Below are positions 10,403 to 20,797 of a stretch of DNA of 64,000 nucleotides, piece by piece (position 1 is the stretch's first letter; each line of letters starts with the position of its first letter). A model generated the notes under the pieces. That model made no database searches, was not told the origin of the DNA, and saw only the letters and a list, made by a program, of their open reading frames with translations. Source of the DNA: Kluyvera georgiana ATCC 51603 (GTDB taxonomy: Bacteria; Pseudomonadota; Gammaproteobacteria; Enterobacterales; Enterobacteriaceae); NCBI RefSeq assembly GCF_001654985.1, contig NZ_LXEU01000024.1:1-64000 (forward strand), written 5' to 3'. Both the position numbers and the translations under genes were made by a program.

Positions 10403-11358
10403 CGCTCCTTGCCTGGTGCTGTGCATGGCTGCTCGACTTTCTTATCGGCGATCCGCAGAGCTGGCCGCATCCCGTGCGCTGGATAGGCAACCTGATTCAT
10501 TTCGTTCAGCGCGTCGTGCGCCGTACTTGTCACAGCGATCGCGCCCTGCGTATCGGCGGCGGCGTGATGTGTCTGGCGGTGGTCGGGCTGACCTACGGCA
10601 TTGCCTGGGGCGTACTGCATCTGGCGACGTTGATTCACCCGTGGTTGGGCTGGGGCGTTGAGGTATGGATGATTTTCACCGTGCTGGCCGGGCGCTGCCT
10701 GGCCCGTTCCGCGCAGGACGTCGAGCGTCCGCTACGTGCCGACGATCTGGCCGAAAGCCGAATTAAGCTCTCGTGGATTGTCGGTCGCGATACCTCACAG
10801 CTCCAGCCGGAGCAGATTAACCGTGCGGTCGTGGAGACGGTGGCGGAAAACACCGTTGATGGCATTATCGCGCCGCTGTTTTTCCTGCTGCTCGGCGGCG
10901 CGCCGCTGGCCATGGCCTACAAAGCCGTCAACACCCTCGATTCGATGGTGGGCTACAAACATGAAAAGTACCGCGCTATCGGTATGGTCAGCGCCCGCCT
11001 CGATGATGTCGCCAATTTTATTCCTGCTCGCTTGAGCTGGCTGCTAATTAGCGTCGCCGCATTTCTTTGCCGCTACGACGGCCCGCGCGCGCTGCGCATC
11101 GGCTGGCGTGACCGTTACAACCACAGTAGCCCGAACTGCGCGTGGGCGGAAGCCGCCGTCGCCGGGGCGCTGGGCGTGCGGCTCGGCGGCCCAAACGACT
11201 ATTTTGGTCAGCGCGTGGAGAAGCCGTGGATCGGCGATGCCCGACGCGCTATCGCCATCGATGACATTTCCCGAACGATACGACTGATGTGGGTGGCCTC
11301 CACGCTGGCCCTGCTGCTGTTTATGGCGGTCAGGTACTGGGTAGTGGGCGCGGCCTGA
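10399..11358 (+). CDS. cbiB: CbiB, adenosylcobinamide-phosphate synthase
   Basis: 319 residues, the Salmonella length. An inner-membrane protein that joins aminopropanol phosphate, from CobD, to adenosylcobyric acid. The N-terminus MTLLAWCCAWLLDFLIGDPQSWPHPVRW is typical of the family; several hydrophobic segments are seen (near residues 1-16, 55-75, 195-220, 295-315). AVVETVAENTVDGI and NHSSPNCAWAEAAVAGALG are conserved family blocks. The frame is open further upstream within cbiA, but ATG 10399 overlaps the cbiA stop by 4 nt and matches the known N-terminus. Confidence 0.95.
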   Translation: MTLLAWCCAWLLDFLIGDPQSWPHPVRWIGNLIHFVQRVVRRTCHSDRALRIGGGVMCLAVVGLTYGIAWGVLHLATLIHPWLGWGVEVWMIFTVLAGRCLARSAQDVERPLRADDLAESRIKLSWIVGRDTSQLQPEQINRAVVETVAENTVDGIIAPLFFLLLGGAPLAMAYKAVNTLDSMVGYKHEKYRAIGMVSARLDDVANFIPARLSWLLISVAAFLCRYDGPRALRIGWRDRYNHSSPNCAWAEAAVAGALGVRLGGPNDYFGQRVEKPWIGDARRAIAIDDISRTIRLMWVASTLALLLFMAVRYWVVGAA

Positions 11359-11368
11359 GGAGAACGGC

Positions 11369-12004
11369 ATGAACTATATCCAGCAACCGCAAGCGATTGA
11401 GCGCAAAAGCTTCGAGATAATCAGCGGGATTATCGCCGACACACGCCCGACGTATCGCTTTGCCAGCCCGCTGCACGAGGCGATTATCAAACGGGTGATC
11501 CACACCACCGCCGACTTTGAGTGGCTGGATATTCTGTGGTTCGCGCCGGATGCCTTAACCCGGCTGAGCGAGGCGCTCAGCCGCCCGTGCACGCTGTACA
11601 CCGACACCACGATGGCGCTCTCCGGCATCAATAAAAATCTGCTGGCGACCTTCGGCGGCGAGTGCCGCTGTTACATCAGCGACCCGCGCGTGGTGCGCGA
11701 AGCCAAAGCGCAGGGCATTACCCGCTCGATGGCGGCGGTGGATATTGCCGCCAAAGAAGAAGGCGACAAAGTGTTCGTCTTCGGCAATGCGCCCACCGCG
11801 CTATTCCGTCTGCTGGAGCATACAGAGCTGGACGTCAGCGGGGTGATTGGCGTGCCGGTCGGGTTTGTCGGCGCGGTAGAGTCGAAAGAGGCGCTGAGTA
11901 AAAGCAGCCTGCCGGGCATCGCCGCGCTGGGGCGTAAAGGCGGCAGCAACGTCGCGGCGGCGATCGTCAACGCCATTCTCTATCACCTGCAGGGGGCGCG
12001 ATGA
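11369..12004 (+). CDS. cbiC: CbiC, cobalt-precorrin-8 methylmutase
   Basis: 211 residues (210 in Salmonella). It moves the methyl group from C11 to C12 to give cobyrinic acid. The conserved [20 protein letters not shown] block (about residues 32-51) carries the catalytic His; [12 protein letters not shown] and [14 protein letters not shown] are further family motifs. It begins 10 nt after cbiB with a GAGGAGAA Shine-Dalgarno sequence and overlaps cbiD by 4 nt. Confidence 0.96.
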   Translation: MNYIQQPQAIERKSFEIISGIIADTRPTYRFASPLHEAIIKRVIHTTADFEWLDILWFAPDALTRLSEALSRPCTLYTDTTMALSGINKNLLATFGGECRCYISDPRVVREAKAQGITRSMAAVDIAAKEEGDKVFVFGNAPTALFRLLEHTELDVSGVIGVPVGFVGAVESKEALSKSSLPGIAALGRKGGSNVAAAIVNAILYHLQGAR

Positions 12005-13140
12005 GCGAATCCGCCTTCGATGCCCCGGTATGGCATAACGGCAAAGCGCTGCGCAAGGGCTACACCACCGGCTCCTGCGCTACGGCGGCGGCGAAAGTCG
12101 CCGCGCTGATGGTGATGCGTCAGCACCTGATTCACCAGGTGTCGATTGTCACGCCGTCGGGCGTGACGCTAAACCTGAACGTCGAATCACCGCACGTCGA
12201 AGGCCTGCAGGGTATTGCCGCCATCCGCAAAGACGGCGGCGATGATATCGACGCCACCCACGGAATGCTGATTTTTGCCCGCGTGACCGTCAACGACAGC
12301 GGCGAGATTACCCTGCGCGGCGGCGAGGGCGTCGGCACCGTCACCCGCAAAGGTATCGGGCTACCCATCGGCAGCGCGGCGATTAACCGTACCCCGCGCC
12401 ATACCATCGAAACCGCCGTCCGTGAGGCGATCGGCCCGGCGCGCGGCGCAGAAGTGGAAATTTTTGCCCCGGAAGGCGAAGAGCGGGCGAAGAAAACCTA
12501 TAACTCACGGCTGGGTATTCTGGGCGGGATCTCGATTATCGGCACCACCGGCATCGTCACGCCGATGTCGGAAGAGAGCTGGAAGCGCTCGCTGGCGCTG
12601 GAGCTGGAAATGAAGCGCGCCGCCGGGCTTGAACGGGTGGTGCTGGTGCCGGGCAACCACGGCGAGCGCTTCGTGCGCGAACAGATGGGCCTTGACCCAC
12701 AGGGGGTGGTCACCATGAGCAACTTCGTCGGCTACATGATTGAAGAGTCGGTGCGCCTTGGCTTCCACCAGATTGTGCTGGTTGGCCACCCCGGCAAGCT
12801 GATTAAAATCGCCGCCGGGATTTTCCACACCCACAGCCATATCGCCGACGGGCGCATGGAAACGCTGGTGGCCCATCTGGCGCTGCTCGGCGCGCCGCTT
12901 GAACTGCTTACCCAGGTGAGCGAGTGCGACACCACCGAAGCGGCGATGGAGCATATCGAGGCCTATGGCTTCCACTCTCTCTACAACCACCTTGCCGGGC
13001 GTATCTGTCAGCGCGTGCTGGAGCGTCTGCGCTTTACGCAAAATCCCCCCATCTGCGACGCCATTATGTTCTCGTTTGATAACCAGATCCTCGGTAGCAA
13101 CCGTCCGGTCGGCGATATCGTGAGGGACATGCAATGTTAA
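12001..13140 (+). CDS. cbiD: CbiD, cobalt-precorrin-5B C1-methyltransferase
   Basis: 379 residues, the usual size. It methylates C1 of the corrin ring in the anaerobic pathway. The family N-terminus [20 protein letters not shown] (about residues 17-36) is clear, as is [20 protein letters not shown] near residue 260. CbiD is unrelated to the tetrapyrrole methylases encoded by its neighbours. It overlaps cbiC by 4 nt and cbiE by 7 nt. Confidence 0.96.
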   Translation: MSESAFDAPVWHNGKALRKGYTTGSCATAAAKVAALMVMRQHLIHQVSIVTPSGVTLNLNVESPHVEGLQGIAAIRKDGGDDIDATHGMLIFARVTVNDSGEITLRGGEGVGTVTRKGIGLPIGSAAINRTPRHTIETAVREAIGPARGAEVEIFAPEGEERAKKTYNSRLGILGGISIIGTTGIVTPMSEESWKRSLALELEMKRAAGLERVVLVPGNHGERFVREQMGLDPQGVVTMSNFVGYMIEESVRLGFHQIVLVGHPGKLIKIAAGIFHTHSHIADGRMETLVAHLALLGAPLELLTQVSECDTTEAAMEHIEAYGFHSLYNHLAGRICQRVLERLRFTQNPPICDAIMFSFDNQILGSNRPVGDIVRDMQC

Positions 13141-13739
13141 CCGTTGTGGGGATGGGGCCGGCGGGCGTGCAGTTGATGACACCGCAGGCGCAAGCTGCCG
13201 TTGCACGCGCCGACGCGCTGGTCGGCGGTACGCGGCACTTGGCGCAGTTCCCGGACTTTGCCGGCGAGCGCTGCTCGCTGGGGGCCAATATTGCGCAGGT
13301 ACTGACATGGATTAGCCAACGCGCGGCACAGAACGTGGTAGTGCTGGCCTCCGGCGACCCGCTGTTTTACGGCATCGGCACGCGGCTGATTGCCCACTTT
13401 GGCCGCGACAACGTGCGGGTGATCCCCGGCGTTAGCGCGGTGCAGTACCTGTGCGCGCGGGCGGGCATCGATATGAACGACATGTGGCTGACCAGCAGCC
13501 ACGGGCGCGACGTATGCTTCGACACGCTCGCCGCGCATCGCAAGGTGGCGATGGTGACCGATACGCGTTGCGGGCCCAAAGAGATAGCCGCCGCGCTGGT
13601 CGCTCGCGGCAAGGGCCATCGTTGGATGGTGATTGGCGAAAATCTGGCGCAGGACAATGAGTGCATTCACTGGCTGCCGGTGAGCGCAGTCCACAACGAC
13701 TATGAGATGAACACGGTGGTGATCCTCGATGAAAGATGA
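13134..13739 (+). CDS. cbiE: CbiE, cobalt-precorrin-7 C5-methyltransferase
   Basis: 201 residues. Tetrapyrrole methylase family; it methylates C5 and works with CbiT. The N-terminus [20 protein letters not shown] and [15 protein letters not shown] are the SAM- and substrate-binding blocks of the fold. In some bacteria CbiE and CbiT are fused as CobL; here they are separate frames overlapping by 11 nt. The start lies inside the end of cbiD. Confidence 0.95.
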   Translation: MLTVVGMGPAGVQLMTPQAQAAVARADALVGGTRHLAQFPDFAGERCSLGANIAQVLTWISQRAAQNVVVLASGDPLFYGIGTRLIAHFGRDNVRVIPGVSAVQYLCARAGIDMNDMWLTSSHGRDVCFDTLAAHRKVAMVTDTRCGPKEIAAALVARGKGHRWMVIGENLAQDNECIHWLPVSAVHNDYEMNTVVILDER

Positions 13740-14298
13740 GCTGTTTCTGCGCGGCGAAAAGGTGCCGATGACCAAAGAGGCGGTGCGGGCGCTGGCGCTC
13801 TCAAAGCTGGAGCTACACTGGGCCAGCCACCTGATTGATATCGGCGCGGGGACCGGCAGCGTGGCGATTGAAGCCGCGCTGCAACATCCGACGCTGGCGG
13901 TCACGGCGATTGAACGCAACCCGGCGGCGCTGCGTTTGCTGGCAGAAAACTGCCAGCGCTTTGCCTGCGGTAACGTGTCGATTATTGCCGGTGAAGCCCC
14001 TGACGTCAGCGTCGAACGCGCCGACGCGATCTTTATGGGCGGCAGCGGCGGCCATCTTACCGCGCTGATTGACTGGTCGCTGCATCATCTGCGCCCCGGC
14101 GGACGGCTGGTGATGACCTTTATTCTGCAGGAAAACCTGCATTGCGCCCTTGAGCACCTCCAGCAGGCGGACGTGACAGCGATTGACTGCCAGCAGTTGA
14201 ACGTATCCACGCTCACCGCGCTCGGCAGCGGTCACTACTTCAAACCGCACAACCCCGTTTTTGTGATTGCCTGTCAGAAGGAAGAAATCCATGAGTGA
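13729..14298 (+). CDS. cbiT: CbiT, cobalt-precorrin-6B C15-methyltransferase (decarboxylating)
   Basis: 189 residues (192 in Salmonella). It methylates C15 and decarboxylates the ring C acetate. A Rossmann-type methyltransferase with the SAM motif [14 protein letters not shown] near residue 37 and [13 protein letters not shown] near 103. Translation begins with [21 protein letters not shown]. It overlaps cbiE by 11 nt and cbiF by 8 nt. Confidence 0.95.
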   Translation: MKDELFLRGEKVPMTKEAVRALALSKLELHWASHLIDIGAGTGSVAIEAALQHPTLAVTAIERNPAALRLLAENCQRFACGNVSIIAGEAPDVSVERADAIFMGGSGGHLTALIDWSLHHLRPGGRLVMTFILQENLHCALEHLQQADVTAIDCQQLNVSTLTALGSGHYFKPHNPVFVIACQKEEIHE

Positions 14299-15064
14299 TG
14301 CCTTTGATTCACGCTGTGTCTGGTTTGTCGGCGCAGGCCCCGGCGACCGCGACCTGATCACCCTGAAGGGCTACCGTCTGTTACAACAGGCGCAGGTGGT
14401 GATTTACGCCGGTTCACTGATTAACCCCGAACTGCTGAGCTACTGCCCGCCAGAGGCCGAGTGTCACGACAGCGCCGAACTGCACCTTGAGCAAATTCTC
14501 GACCTGATGGAAGCGGGCGTGAAGGCCGGAAAAACGGTGGTACGCCTGCAAACCGGCGACGTGTCGCTATACGGTTCGGTGCGCGAGCAGGGCGAAGAGC
14601 TGACCCGTCGTGGCATTCACTGGCAGGTGGTACCGGGTGTGAGCGCGTTTCTCGGCGCGGCGGCGGAGCTGGGCGTGGAGTATACGGTGCCGGAAGTGTC
14701 GCAGAGCCTCATCATCACCCGCCTGGAAGGGCGCACCCCGGTGCCGGAGCGCGAACAGCTGGAGTCTTTTGCCCGGCATCGCACCTCGATGGCGATTTAC
14801 CTCTCGGTGCAGCGCATTAATAAAGTTGCCGAGCGGTTGATTGACGGTGGCTACCCGGCGACTACGCCGGTGGCGGTGATTTACAAAGCCACCTGGCCCG
14901 AGAGCCAGACCGTACGCGGTACGCTTGTGGATATCGCCGACAAGGTCCGCGACGCCGATATCCGTAAAACCGCGCTGATCCTGGTCGGGGATTTTCTCGG
15001 CGAGGAATACCACTACTCGCGTCTCTACGCCGCAGACTTCAGCCATGAATACCGCAAAGCCTGA
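14291..15064 (+). CDS. cbiF: CbiF, cobalt-precorrin-4 C11-methyltransferase
   Basis: 257 residues, the Salmonella length. A tetrapyrrole methylase acting at C11. Family blocks: [20 protein letters not shown] (about residues 10-29), [28 protein letters not shown] and [13 protein letters not shown]. The frame is open from 14267, but ATG 14291, preceded by GAAGGAAGAA, gives the family N-terminus [16 protein letters not shown]. It overlaps cbiT by 8 nt and cbiG by 20 nt. Confidence 0.95.
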   Translation: MSDAFDSRCVWFVGAGPGDRDLITLKGYRLLQQAQVVIYAGSLINPELLSYCPPEAECHDSAELHLEQILDLMEAGVKAGKTVVRLQTGDVSLYGSVREQGEELTRRGIHWQVVPGVSAFLGAAAELGVEYTVPEVSQSLIITRLEGRTPVPEREQLESFARHRTSMAIYLSVQRINKVAERLIDGGYPATTPVAVIYKATWPESQTVRGTLVDIADKVRDADIRKTALILVGDFLGEEYHYSRLYAADFSHEYRKA

Positions 15065-16100
15065 GCGCATTGCGCTGTTCTGCCTGACCCCCGGCGGCGT
15101 GGCGTTGGCGAAACGGCTGAGCGCCGCGCTGCCGATGACCTGTTATACCCGTGAAGGGCTGGTGGAACCGGGATTCCTGCCGTTTGACGGCGGCTTCGCG
15201 GCGAGCGTCGGGCAGGCGTTTCATCGCGATACGGCGCTGATTTTTATCGGTGCGACCGGGATTGCGGTACGCACGCTCGCGCCGCTGCTGATAGATAAAT
15301 TCCATGATCCGGCGGTGGTGGTGATTGACGAGCGCGGTCAGCACGTCATCAGCCTGCTTTCCGGGCATATCGGCGGGGCGAACAACCTCGCCCGGCATCT
15401 GGCGGACATTCTCGGCGTCGACCCGGTTATCACCACCGCCACCGACGTTAACGACGTGGCGGCGCTGGATACGCTGGCCTGCCAGCTTAACGCGCGGATG
15501 CACGACTTTCGCGCGGCGGTGAAAACCGTTAACCAGATGCTGGTCAGCCAGCAGCGCGTGGGGCTGTGGTGGGACGACATGCTCGCCGATGAGATCAGCC
15601 GCTGCGACCGACGCGGGTTTATTACCGTCAGCGACCTTAACGCGCTGCCTGAGCTGGATGCGCTGGTGTGCATCACCCTGCGCGCTGCGCTGCCTGAACT
15701 GGCGTTGCCGCACTGGAAACTGGTGCCACGACGCATTGTGGCAGGCATTGGCTGCCGACGCGGCACGCCTTGCACGCTGCTGAGCGAGCTGTTGCATCGT
15801 CAGCTTGCGTGTCAGGGGATAGACCCGCTGGCGCTGAAGGCTATTGGCAGCATCGTCCTCAAGCAGGACGAACTGGGGCTGATTCAGCTCGCAAGCGATC
15901 TCGATGTGCCATTTGACGTGTTCAGCGTGGACGCCCTGCGCGAACACGAACATCGTTTTCCCTCCTCGCCGTTTGTGAAACAGACGGTCGGCGTGGGCAG
16001 CGTTTCAGGTCCGGCAGCGTGGCGAATGAGCAACGGAAATCTATTAGGCGAGACCCTGCGTGAACAGGGCGTCACCATTACTTTGGGAGTAACACACTGA
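15045..16100 (+). CDS. cbiG: CbiG, cobalt-precorrin-5A hydrolase
   Basis: 351 residues, as in Salmonella. It opens the delta-lactone of cobalt-precorrin-5A and releases the two-carbon fragment as acetaldehyde, a step specific to the anaerobic route. Visible are the N-terminal [17 protein letters not shown], the central [14 protein letters not shown] and [17 protein letters not shown], and the C-terminal [11 protein letters not shown] domain. The stop and the cbiH start share bases as TGATG. Confidence 0.95.
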   Translation: MNTAKPERIALFCLTPGGVALAKRLSAALPMTCYTREGLVEPGFLPFDGGFAASVGQAFHRDTALIFIGATGIAVRTLAPLLIDKFHDPAVVVIDERGQHVISLLSGHIGGANNLARHLADILGVDPVITTATDVNDVAALDTLACQLNARMHDFRAAVKTVNQMLVSQQRVGLWWDDMLADEISRCDRRGFITVSDLNALPELDALVCITLRAALPELALPHWKLVPRRIVAGIGCRRGTPCTLLSELLHRQLACQGIDPLALKAIGSIVLKQDELGLIQLASDLDVPFDVFSVDALREHEHRFPSSPFVKQTVGVGSVSGPAAWRMSNGNLLGETLREQGVTITLGVTH

Positions 16101-16825
16101 TGTTAAGCGTAATCGGAATTGGCCCGGGTTCGCAGGCGATGATGACCATGGAGGCCGTTGAAGCGCTACAGGCGGCGGAAATCGTTGTCGGCTATAAAAC
16201 TTACACCCATCTGGTGAAGGCTTTTACCGGCGACAAGCAGGTGATCAAAACCGGGATGTGCAAAGAGATTGAACGCTGTCAGGCGGCGATTGAACTGGCG
16301 CAGGCCGGGCACAACGTGGCGCTAATCAGCAGCGGCGACGCGGGCATCTACGGCATGGCGGGGCTGGTGCTTGAGCTGGTCAGTAAACAGAAGCTCGACG
16401 TGGAGGTGCGCCTGATCCCGGGGATGACCGCCAGCATTGCCGCCGCCTCGCTGCTGGGCGCGCCGCTGATGCATGACTTCTGCCATATCAGCCTGAGCGA
16501 CCTGCTGACGCCGTGGCCGGTGATTGAAAAACGCATTATCGCCGCCGGGGAAGCCGACTTCGTTATCTGCTTCTATAACCCGCGCAGCCGGGGCCGCGAA
16601 GGGCATCTGGCGCGCGCCTTTGAACTGCTTTCCACCGTCAAAAGCGCCGACACACCGGTAGGCGTGGTGAAATCCGCCGGGCGTAAAAAGCAGGAAAAAT
16701 GGCTCACGACGCTCGGCGCGATGGACTTTGAACCGGTGGATATGACCAGCCTGGTCATCGTCGGCAACAAAACCACTTACGTCCAGGACGGGCTGATGAT
16801 TACTCCGCGAGGCTACGTGCTATGA
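16100..16825 (+). CDS. cbiH: CbiH, cobalt-precorrin-3 C17-methyltransferase
   Basis: 241 residues. A tetrapyrrole methylase that methylates C17 and contracts the ring to a corrin. Motifs: LSVIGIGPGSQAMMTMEAVE (residues 2-21), ALISSGDAGIYGMAGLVLE, LIPGMTASIAAASLLGAPL and FCFYNPRSRGREGHL-like (VICFYNPRSRGREGHL). It starts on the cbiG stop and overlaps cbiJ by 4 nt. Confidence 0.96.
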   Translation: MLSVIGIGPGSQAMMTMEAVEALQAAEIVVGYKTYTHLVKAFTGDKQVIKTGMCKEIERCQAAIELAQAGHNVALISSGDAGIYGMAGLVLELVSKQKLDVEVRLIPGMTASIAAASLLGAPLMHDFCHISLSDLLTPWPVIEKRIIAAGEADFVICFYNPRSRGREGHLARAFELLSTVKSADTPVGVVKSAGRKKQEKWLTTLGAMDFEPVDMTSLVIVGNKTTYVQDGLMITPRGYVL

Positions 16826-17622
16826 GTGTCGGGGAGGTTCTGGTGGTGGGCGGTACCAGTGATGCGCGGGCGATTTGCCAGCTACTGGATGCGGCAAACG
16901 TGCAATACACCGTCTCGGTCGCCACGCCCACCGGCGAAGCGTTGGCGGGGGATATTCAGGGGCAGGTGCGCTGCGGTCGTCTGGAAAAATCGGAGATGGT
17001 GGCCTGGCTTCGTGAACATGACACGCGCTGGGTGATTGATGCGTCGCATCCGTATGCCGAAGCGGTCAGCCGCAACGTGCTGGATGCCTGTACGGAAGCG
17101 GGCGTGCTGCTGAGCCGCTACCAGCGCCCGGATCAACGGGATGAACTGACGCACCCGCTGTTGCACTACGTCGCTAGCATTGATGAAGCCTGTGAGCGGA
17201 TTAAACCGCTGGGCCAGCGCGTGCTGCTGACCACCGGCAGCAAAGACCTGGCGCTATGGCGCGCCGGGCTGCCGGAAAAAACGCTGCTGGCCCGCGTGCT
17301 GCCGGTGCCGAACGTGGTACAGCAGTGCGCGGATCTCGGCTTTGGCGTGGGCGAGATTTTTGCTATCTGCGCGCCGTTCAGCGCCGAGTTTAACGCCGCG
17401 TTTTACCGACACTGCCGCGCCGACGTAGTGGTGACCAAAGCCTCCGGCGCGGAAGGCGGCTATCAGGAAAAGGTGCAGCCGTGCCTGGATGCCGGGCTTC
17501 CCTGCATCGTGATTACCCGCCCGGCACCGCTGGTGTCCGGCGACGAACTACTGGAAAGTCAGCCCGCCTTTGCCGAGCGCTTAGCGCGCTGGCTGGCCGC
17601 CGACAAAAGGAATCAAGCATGA
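16822..17622 (+). CDS. cbiJ: CbiJ, cobalt-precorrin-6A reductase
   Basis: 266 residues (263 in Salmonella). NADH-dependent reduction of cobalt-precorrin-6A to 6B. The N-terminal VLVVGGTSDARAICQLL is the nucleotide-binding block; VIDASHPYAEAVSRNV and LLTTGSKDLALWR are typical of the CobK/CbiJ family, and VVTKASGAEGGYQEKVQPCL lies near the C-terminus. It overlaps both neighbours by 4 nt (cbiH before, cbiK after). Confidence 0.95.
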   Translation: MSVGEVLVVGGTSDARAICQLLDAANVQYTVSVATPTGEALAGDIQGQVRCGRLEKSEMVAWLREHDTRWVIDASHPYAEAVSRNVLDACTEAGVLLSRYQRPDQRDELTHPLLHYVASIDEACERIKPLGQRVLLTTGSKDLALWRAGLPEKTLLARVLPVPNVVQQCADLGFGVGEIFAICAPFSAEFNAAFYRHCRADVVVTKASGAEGGYQEKVQPCLDAGLPCIVITRPAPLVSGDELLESQPAFAERLARWLAADKRNQA

Positions 17623-18398
17623 AAAAAGCCCTACTGGTGGTGAGTTTTGGTACCAGCTACCATGACACCTGCGAGAAGAATATTGTTGCCTGCGAACGCG
17701 AGCTGGCGGCAAGCTGCCCCGACCGTGACCTGTTCCGCGCTTTTACCTCGGGGATGATCATCCGCAAGCTGAAAGCCCGCGATGGTATTGAAACCGATAC
17801 CCCGCTTGAGGCGCTGCAAAAACTCGCGGACCTCGGCTATGACGATGTGGCGGTACAGTCGCTGCACATCATCAACGGCGACGAATACGAAAAAATCGCC
17901 CGTGAAGTGCAGAGCCTGCGCCCGCTGTTCAAACGCCTGACCCTCGGGACGCCGCTGCTGAGCAGGCATGACGACTACGTGCGCCTGATGGACGCGCTCG
18001 CCCAACAGATGCCCGCGCTGAACGCCAACGAAAAGGTGGTGTTTATGGGCCACGGTGCCAGCCATCACGCCTTTGCCGCCTACGCCTGCCTCGACCATAT
18101 GATGACCGCCCAGCGCTTTCCGGCGCGGGTTGGCGCGGTGGAGAGCTACCCGGAAGTGGACGTACTGATTGAGAGCATGAGCCAAGAGGGCGTCAGCGCC
18201 GTACACCTGATGCCGCTGATGCTGGTGGCGGGTGACCATGCGATTAACGACATGGCCTCCGACGAAGAGGATTCGTGGAAGACGCGGTTTAACGCCGCAG
18301 GCATTCCGGCGACACCGTGGTTGTGCGGGCTGGGTGAAAACCCGGTGGTACGCGCCATGTTTGTTGAGCATCTGCAGCAGTCTCTGGAGGCAGCATGA
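17619..18398 (+). CDS. cbiK: CbiK, sirohydrochlorin cobaltochelatase
   Basis: 259 residues (264 in Salmonella). It inserts cobalt into sirohydrochlorin, the entry step of the anaerobic pathway. The N-terminus MKKALLVVSFGTSYHDTCEK is characteristic. The metal-binding histidines are seen in VFMGHGASHHAFAAYA (near residue 145) and LMLVAGDHAINDMASDEE (near 207). The frame is open from 17481 inside cbiJ, but ATG 17619 overlaps the cbiJ stop and matches the family start. Confidence 0.95.
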   Translation: MKKALLVVSFGTSYHDTCEKNIVACERELAASCPDRDLFRAFTSGMIIRKLKARDGIETDTPLEALQKLADLGYDDVAVQSLHIINGDEYEKIAREVQSLRPLFKRLTLGTPLLSRHDDYVRLMDALAQQMPALNANEKVVFMGHGASHHAFAAYACLDHMMTAQRFPARVGAVESYPEVDVLIESMSQEGVSAVHLMPLMLVAGDHAINDMASDEEDSWKTRFNAAGIPATPWLCGLGENPVVRAMFVEHLQQSLEAA

Positions 18399-19108
18399 GC
18401 GGCAAACTGTATGCTCTGAGCACCGGTCCGGGCGCGTCTGACCTGATTACCGTACGCGCGGCCCGCATTCTGGGCTCGCTGGATATCCTCTACGCCCCGG
18501 CGGGGCGCAAAGGCGGCGACAGCCTGGCGCTCTCTATCGTGCGCGAGTATCTCGGCGAGCAGACCGAGGTGCGCTGCTGTCACTTCCCGATGAGCGCCGA
18601 CAGCGTCGAAAAAGAGGCGGTGTGGGACGACGTTTCGGCGGCGCTGGTGCGCGAAGTGAAAGCCGGGAAAACCGTCGGCTTTATCACCCTTGGCGATGCG
18701 ATGTTGTTCAGCACCTGGGTCTTTTTACTCCAGCGTATCGGCAGCCCGGAGTGGCTGGAGATTGTCCCCGGCGTAACCTCGTTCGCCGCCATTGCCGCGC
18801 GCAGCAAAACGCCGCTGGCGATGGAGCAACAGTCGCTGGCGGTGGTCGCCTGCACCGCGCCGGAGGACGAGATTGAACGCGCGCTGGCGCAGCACGACAG
18901 CCTGGTGCTGATGAAGGTCTACGGGCGTTTTCCGCGCATCAAAGCGCTGCTGGCGAAAGCCGGGCTGCTGGACCACGCGCTGCTGATGGCCGAAGCCACG
19001 CTGCCCGGCGAGCAGTGCTGGCGGCATCTGGGTGAGGTTGCGGACGACCAGCCGCTGCCGTATTTCTCCACCATTCTGGTGAACAAACAGTGGGAGCCGG
19101 GACAATGA
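18395..19108 (+). CDS. cbiL: CbiL, cobalt-factor II C20-methyltransferase
   Basis: 237 residues, as in Salmonella. A tetrapyrrole methylase that methylates C20. Motifs: [20 protein letters not shown] (residues 4-23), [19 protein letters not shown] and [20 protein letters not shown]. Its stop overlaps cbiM by 4 nt, so ring genes and cobalt-transport genes share one message. Confidence 0.96.
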   Translation: MSGKLYALSTGPGASDLITVRAARILGSLDILYAPAGRKGGDSLALSIVREYLGEQTEVRCCHFPMSADSVEKEAVWDDVSAALVREVKAGKTVGFITLGDAMLFSTWVFLLQRIGSPEWLEIVPGVTSFAAIAARSKTPLAMEQQSLAVVACTAPEDEIERALAQHDSLVLMKVYGRFPRIKALLAKAGLLDHALLMAEATLPGEQCWRHLGEVADDQPLPYFSTILVNKQWEPGQ

Positions 19109-19842
19109 AACTGGAACAACAGCTGAAGCGACTGTCGCTCAGCGGATTGGCGGCGGCGATACTGCTGCTGGTGGTGCCGCAAGAAGCCTTTGCCATGCAC
19201 ATTATGGAAGGATTCCTGCCGCCGATGTGGGCGCTGGCCTGGTGGCTGCTGTTTTTGCCGTGCCTGTGGTACGGGCTGGTGCGCCTGCGCCGCATTGTGC
19301 AGGAGGACAGCAACCAGAAGGTGCTGCTGGCGCTGTGCGGGGCATTTATCTTTGTACTCTCAGCGTTGAAGATCCCGTCGGTGACCGGGAGCTGCTCGCA
19401 CCCGACCGGCGTCGGGCTGGCGGTTATCCTGTTCGGGCCGGGCGTCGTGGCGATTCTTGGCGCGATCGTGCTGTTGTTCCAGGCGCTATTGCTGGCGCAC
19501 GGCGGCCTGACGACGCTCGGCGCGAACGGCATGTCGATGGCGGTGATTGGCCCCATCGTCGGCTATCTGGTGTGGAAAATGGCCTGTAAAGCAGGGTTCC
19601 GTCGCGATGTATCGGTCTTTCTCTGCGCCATGTTTGCGGATCTGGCGACCTACTTTGTCACCTCGCTACAGCTGGGCGTCGCCTTCCCGGATCCGCAGGC
19701 GGGCGCTATCGGATCGAGCCTGAAGTTTATGGCGATTTTTTGCCTGACGCAGATTCCGATCGCCATCGCGGAAGGGCTGTTGACGGTAATGATCTACGAC
19801 CAGCTGACCAAACGGCAGCTGATCCCGGCGCGGGGGCATTAA
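19105..19842 (+). CDS. cbiM: CbiM, cobalt ECF transporter substrate-specific subunit
   Basis: 245 residues. Membrane S component of the CbiMNQO cobalt importer. A hydrophobic leader (about residues 13-31, ending AFA) precedes [10 protein letters not shown], whose Met-His supplies metal ligands after cleavage, as known for the CbiM/NikM family. Six or so further hydrophobic segments follow. ATG 19105 overlapping the cbiL stop is preferred over an upstream in-frame alternative at 19090 because it gives the family N-terminus. Confidence 0.95.
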   Translation: MKLEQQLKRLSLSGLAAAILLLVVPQEAFAMHIMEGFLPPMWALAWWLLFLPCLWYGLVRLRRIVQEDSNQKVLLALCGAFIFVLSALKIPSVTGSCSHPTGVGLAVILFGPGVVAILGAIVLLFQALLLAHGGLTTLGANGMSMAVIGPIVGYLVWKMACKAGFRRDVSVFLCAMFADLATYFVTSLQLGVAFPDPQAGAIGSSLKFMAIFCLTQIPIAIAEGLLTVMIYDQLTKRQLIPARGH

Positions 19843-19843
19843 G

Positions 19844-20125
19844 ATGAAAAAGACGTTGATCCTGTTGGCGCTGGTAATAGCGCTGATGATCCTGCCGTTC
19901 TTCATCAACCACGGCGGCGAATACGGCGGTTCCGACGGCGAGGCCGAAAGCCAGATTCAGGCTATTGCGCCGGATTACCAGCCGTGGTTCCAGCCGCTGT
20001 ATGAACCGGCGAGCGGGGAAATCGAAAGCCTGCTGTTTACCCTACAGGGCTCGCTCGGCGCGGCGGTGATTTTCTATATTCTCGGCTATTACAAAGGGCG
20101 TCAGCGTCGTGATGACCGGTCTTGA
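19844..20125 (+). CDS. cbiN: CbiN, cobalt transporter small subunit
   Basis: 93 residues, as in Salmonella. Small inner-membrane partner of CbiM. Two hydrophobic segments are seen, residues 2-21 and about 64-81, flanking a periplasmic loop with GGEYGGSDGEAESQIQ, GIAPDYQPWF-like (AIAPDYQPWFQPLYEPASGE). Starts 1 nt after the cbiM stop and overlaps cbiQ by about 14 nt. Confidence 0.95.
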   Translation: MKKTLILLALVIALMILPFFINHGGEYGGSDGEAESQIQAIAPDYQPWFQPLYEPASGEIESLLFTLQGSLGAAVIFYILGYYKGRQRRDDRS

Positions 20126-20789
20126 CAGGCTAAGCTACCAGAGCCGTTGGTTTCACATTGCACCCGAGCGTAAGTTCCTGTTCTGGCTGTTGTTGATGGT
20201 GCTGGCCTTCAGCCTGCCGCCGTTGTGGCAGGCGCTGCTGATGGTGATGACCGCGGCGTTCACCTGCTGGCTGCTGCGTATCTCGCCGTGGCGCTGGTGC
20301 CGCTGGATGGCGCTGCCGCTGGGATTCCTGGCGGTCGGCGTGCTGACGATTGTCTTCAGCATCAGCCGCGATCCGCAGACGCTGCTGGCGGGCGTGCCGA
20401 TTGGGCCGTACTGGCTGGGCGTTACCGCACAGGGAGTCGCGACCGCCAATGCGACCTTCTGGCGCAGCCTCGCCGCACTCTCAGCCACTTTCTGGCTGGT
20501 GCTGAACCTGCCATTTCCGCAGCTGATTGTGCTGCTGAAGCGGGCGCGGGTGCCGCGTCTGCTTACCGAGCAGATTCTGCTGACCTGGCGCTTTATCTTT
20601 ATCCTGATTGACGAAGCCATGGCCATTCACCGGGCACAGACGCTGCGCTTTGGTTATCGCAATGTGCGTCTCGGCTATCGCTCGCTGGCGATGCTGGTGA
20701 GCCTGCTGTTTACGCGGGTGCTGATGCGTTATCAGCAGATGAGCACCGCGCTGGATATCAAACTGTATCAGGGTGATTTTCATCTTTAA
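20112..20789 (+). CDS. cbiQ: CbiQ, cobalt ECF transporter T component
   Basis: 225 residues from ATG 20112. A GTG at 20109 is directly in front and in frame; ATG was chosen because it yields MTGLDRLSYQSRW, the Salmonella start. This transmembrane coupling subunit has four to five hydrophobic segments. The coupling helix region includes RVPRLLTEQILLTWRFIFIL and a later ARG-like motif. It overlaps cbiN, and cbiO follows after 8 nt. Confidence 0.94.
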   Translation: MTGLDRLSYQSRWFHIAPERKFLFWLLLMVLAFSLPPLWQALLMVMTAAFTCWLLRISPWRWCRWMALPLGFLAVGVLTIVFSISRDPQTLLAGVPIGPYWLGVTAQGVATANATFWRSLAALSATFWLVLNLPFPQLIVLLKRARVPRLLTEQILLTWRFIFILIDEAMAIHRAQTLRFGYRNVRLGYRSLAMLVSLLFTRVLMRYQQMSTALDIKLYQGDFHL

Positions 20790-20797
20790 GGAACGCC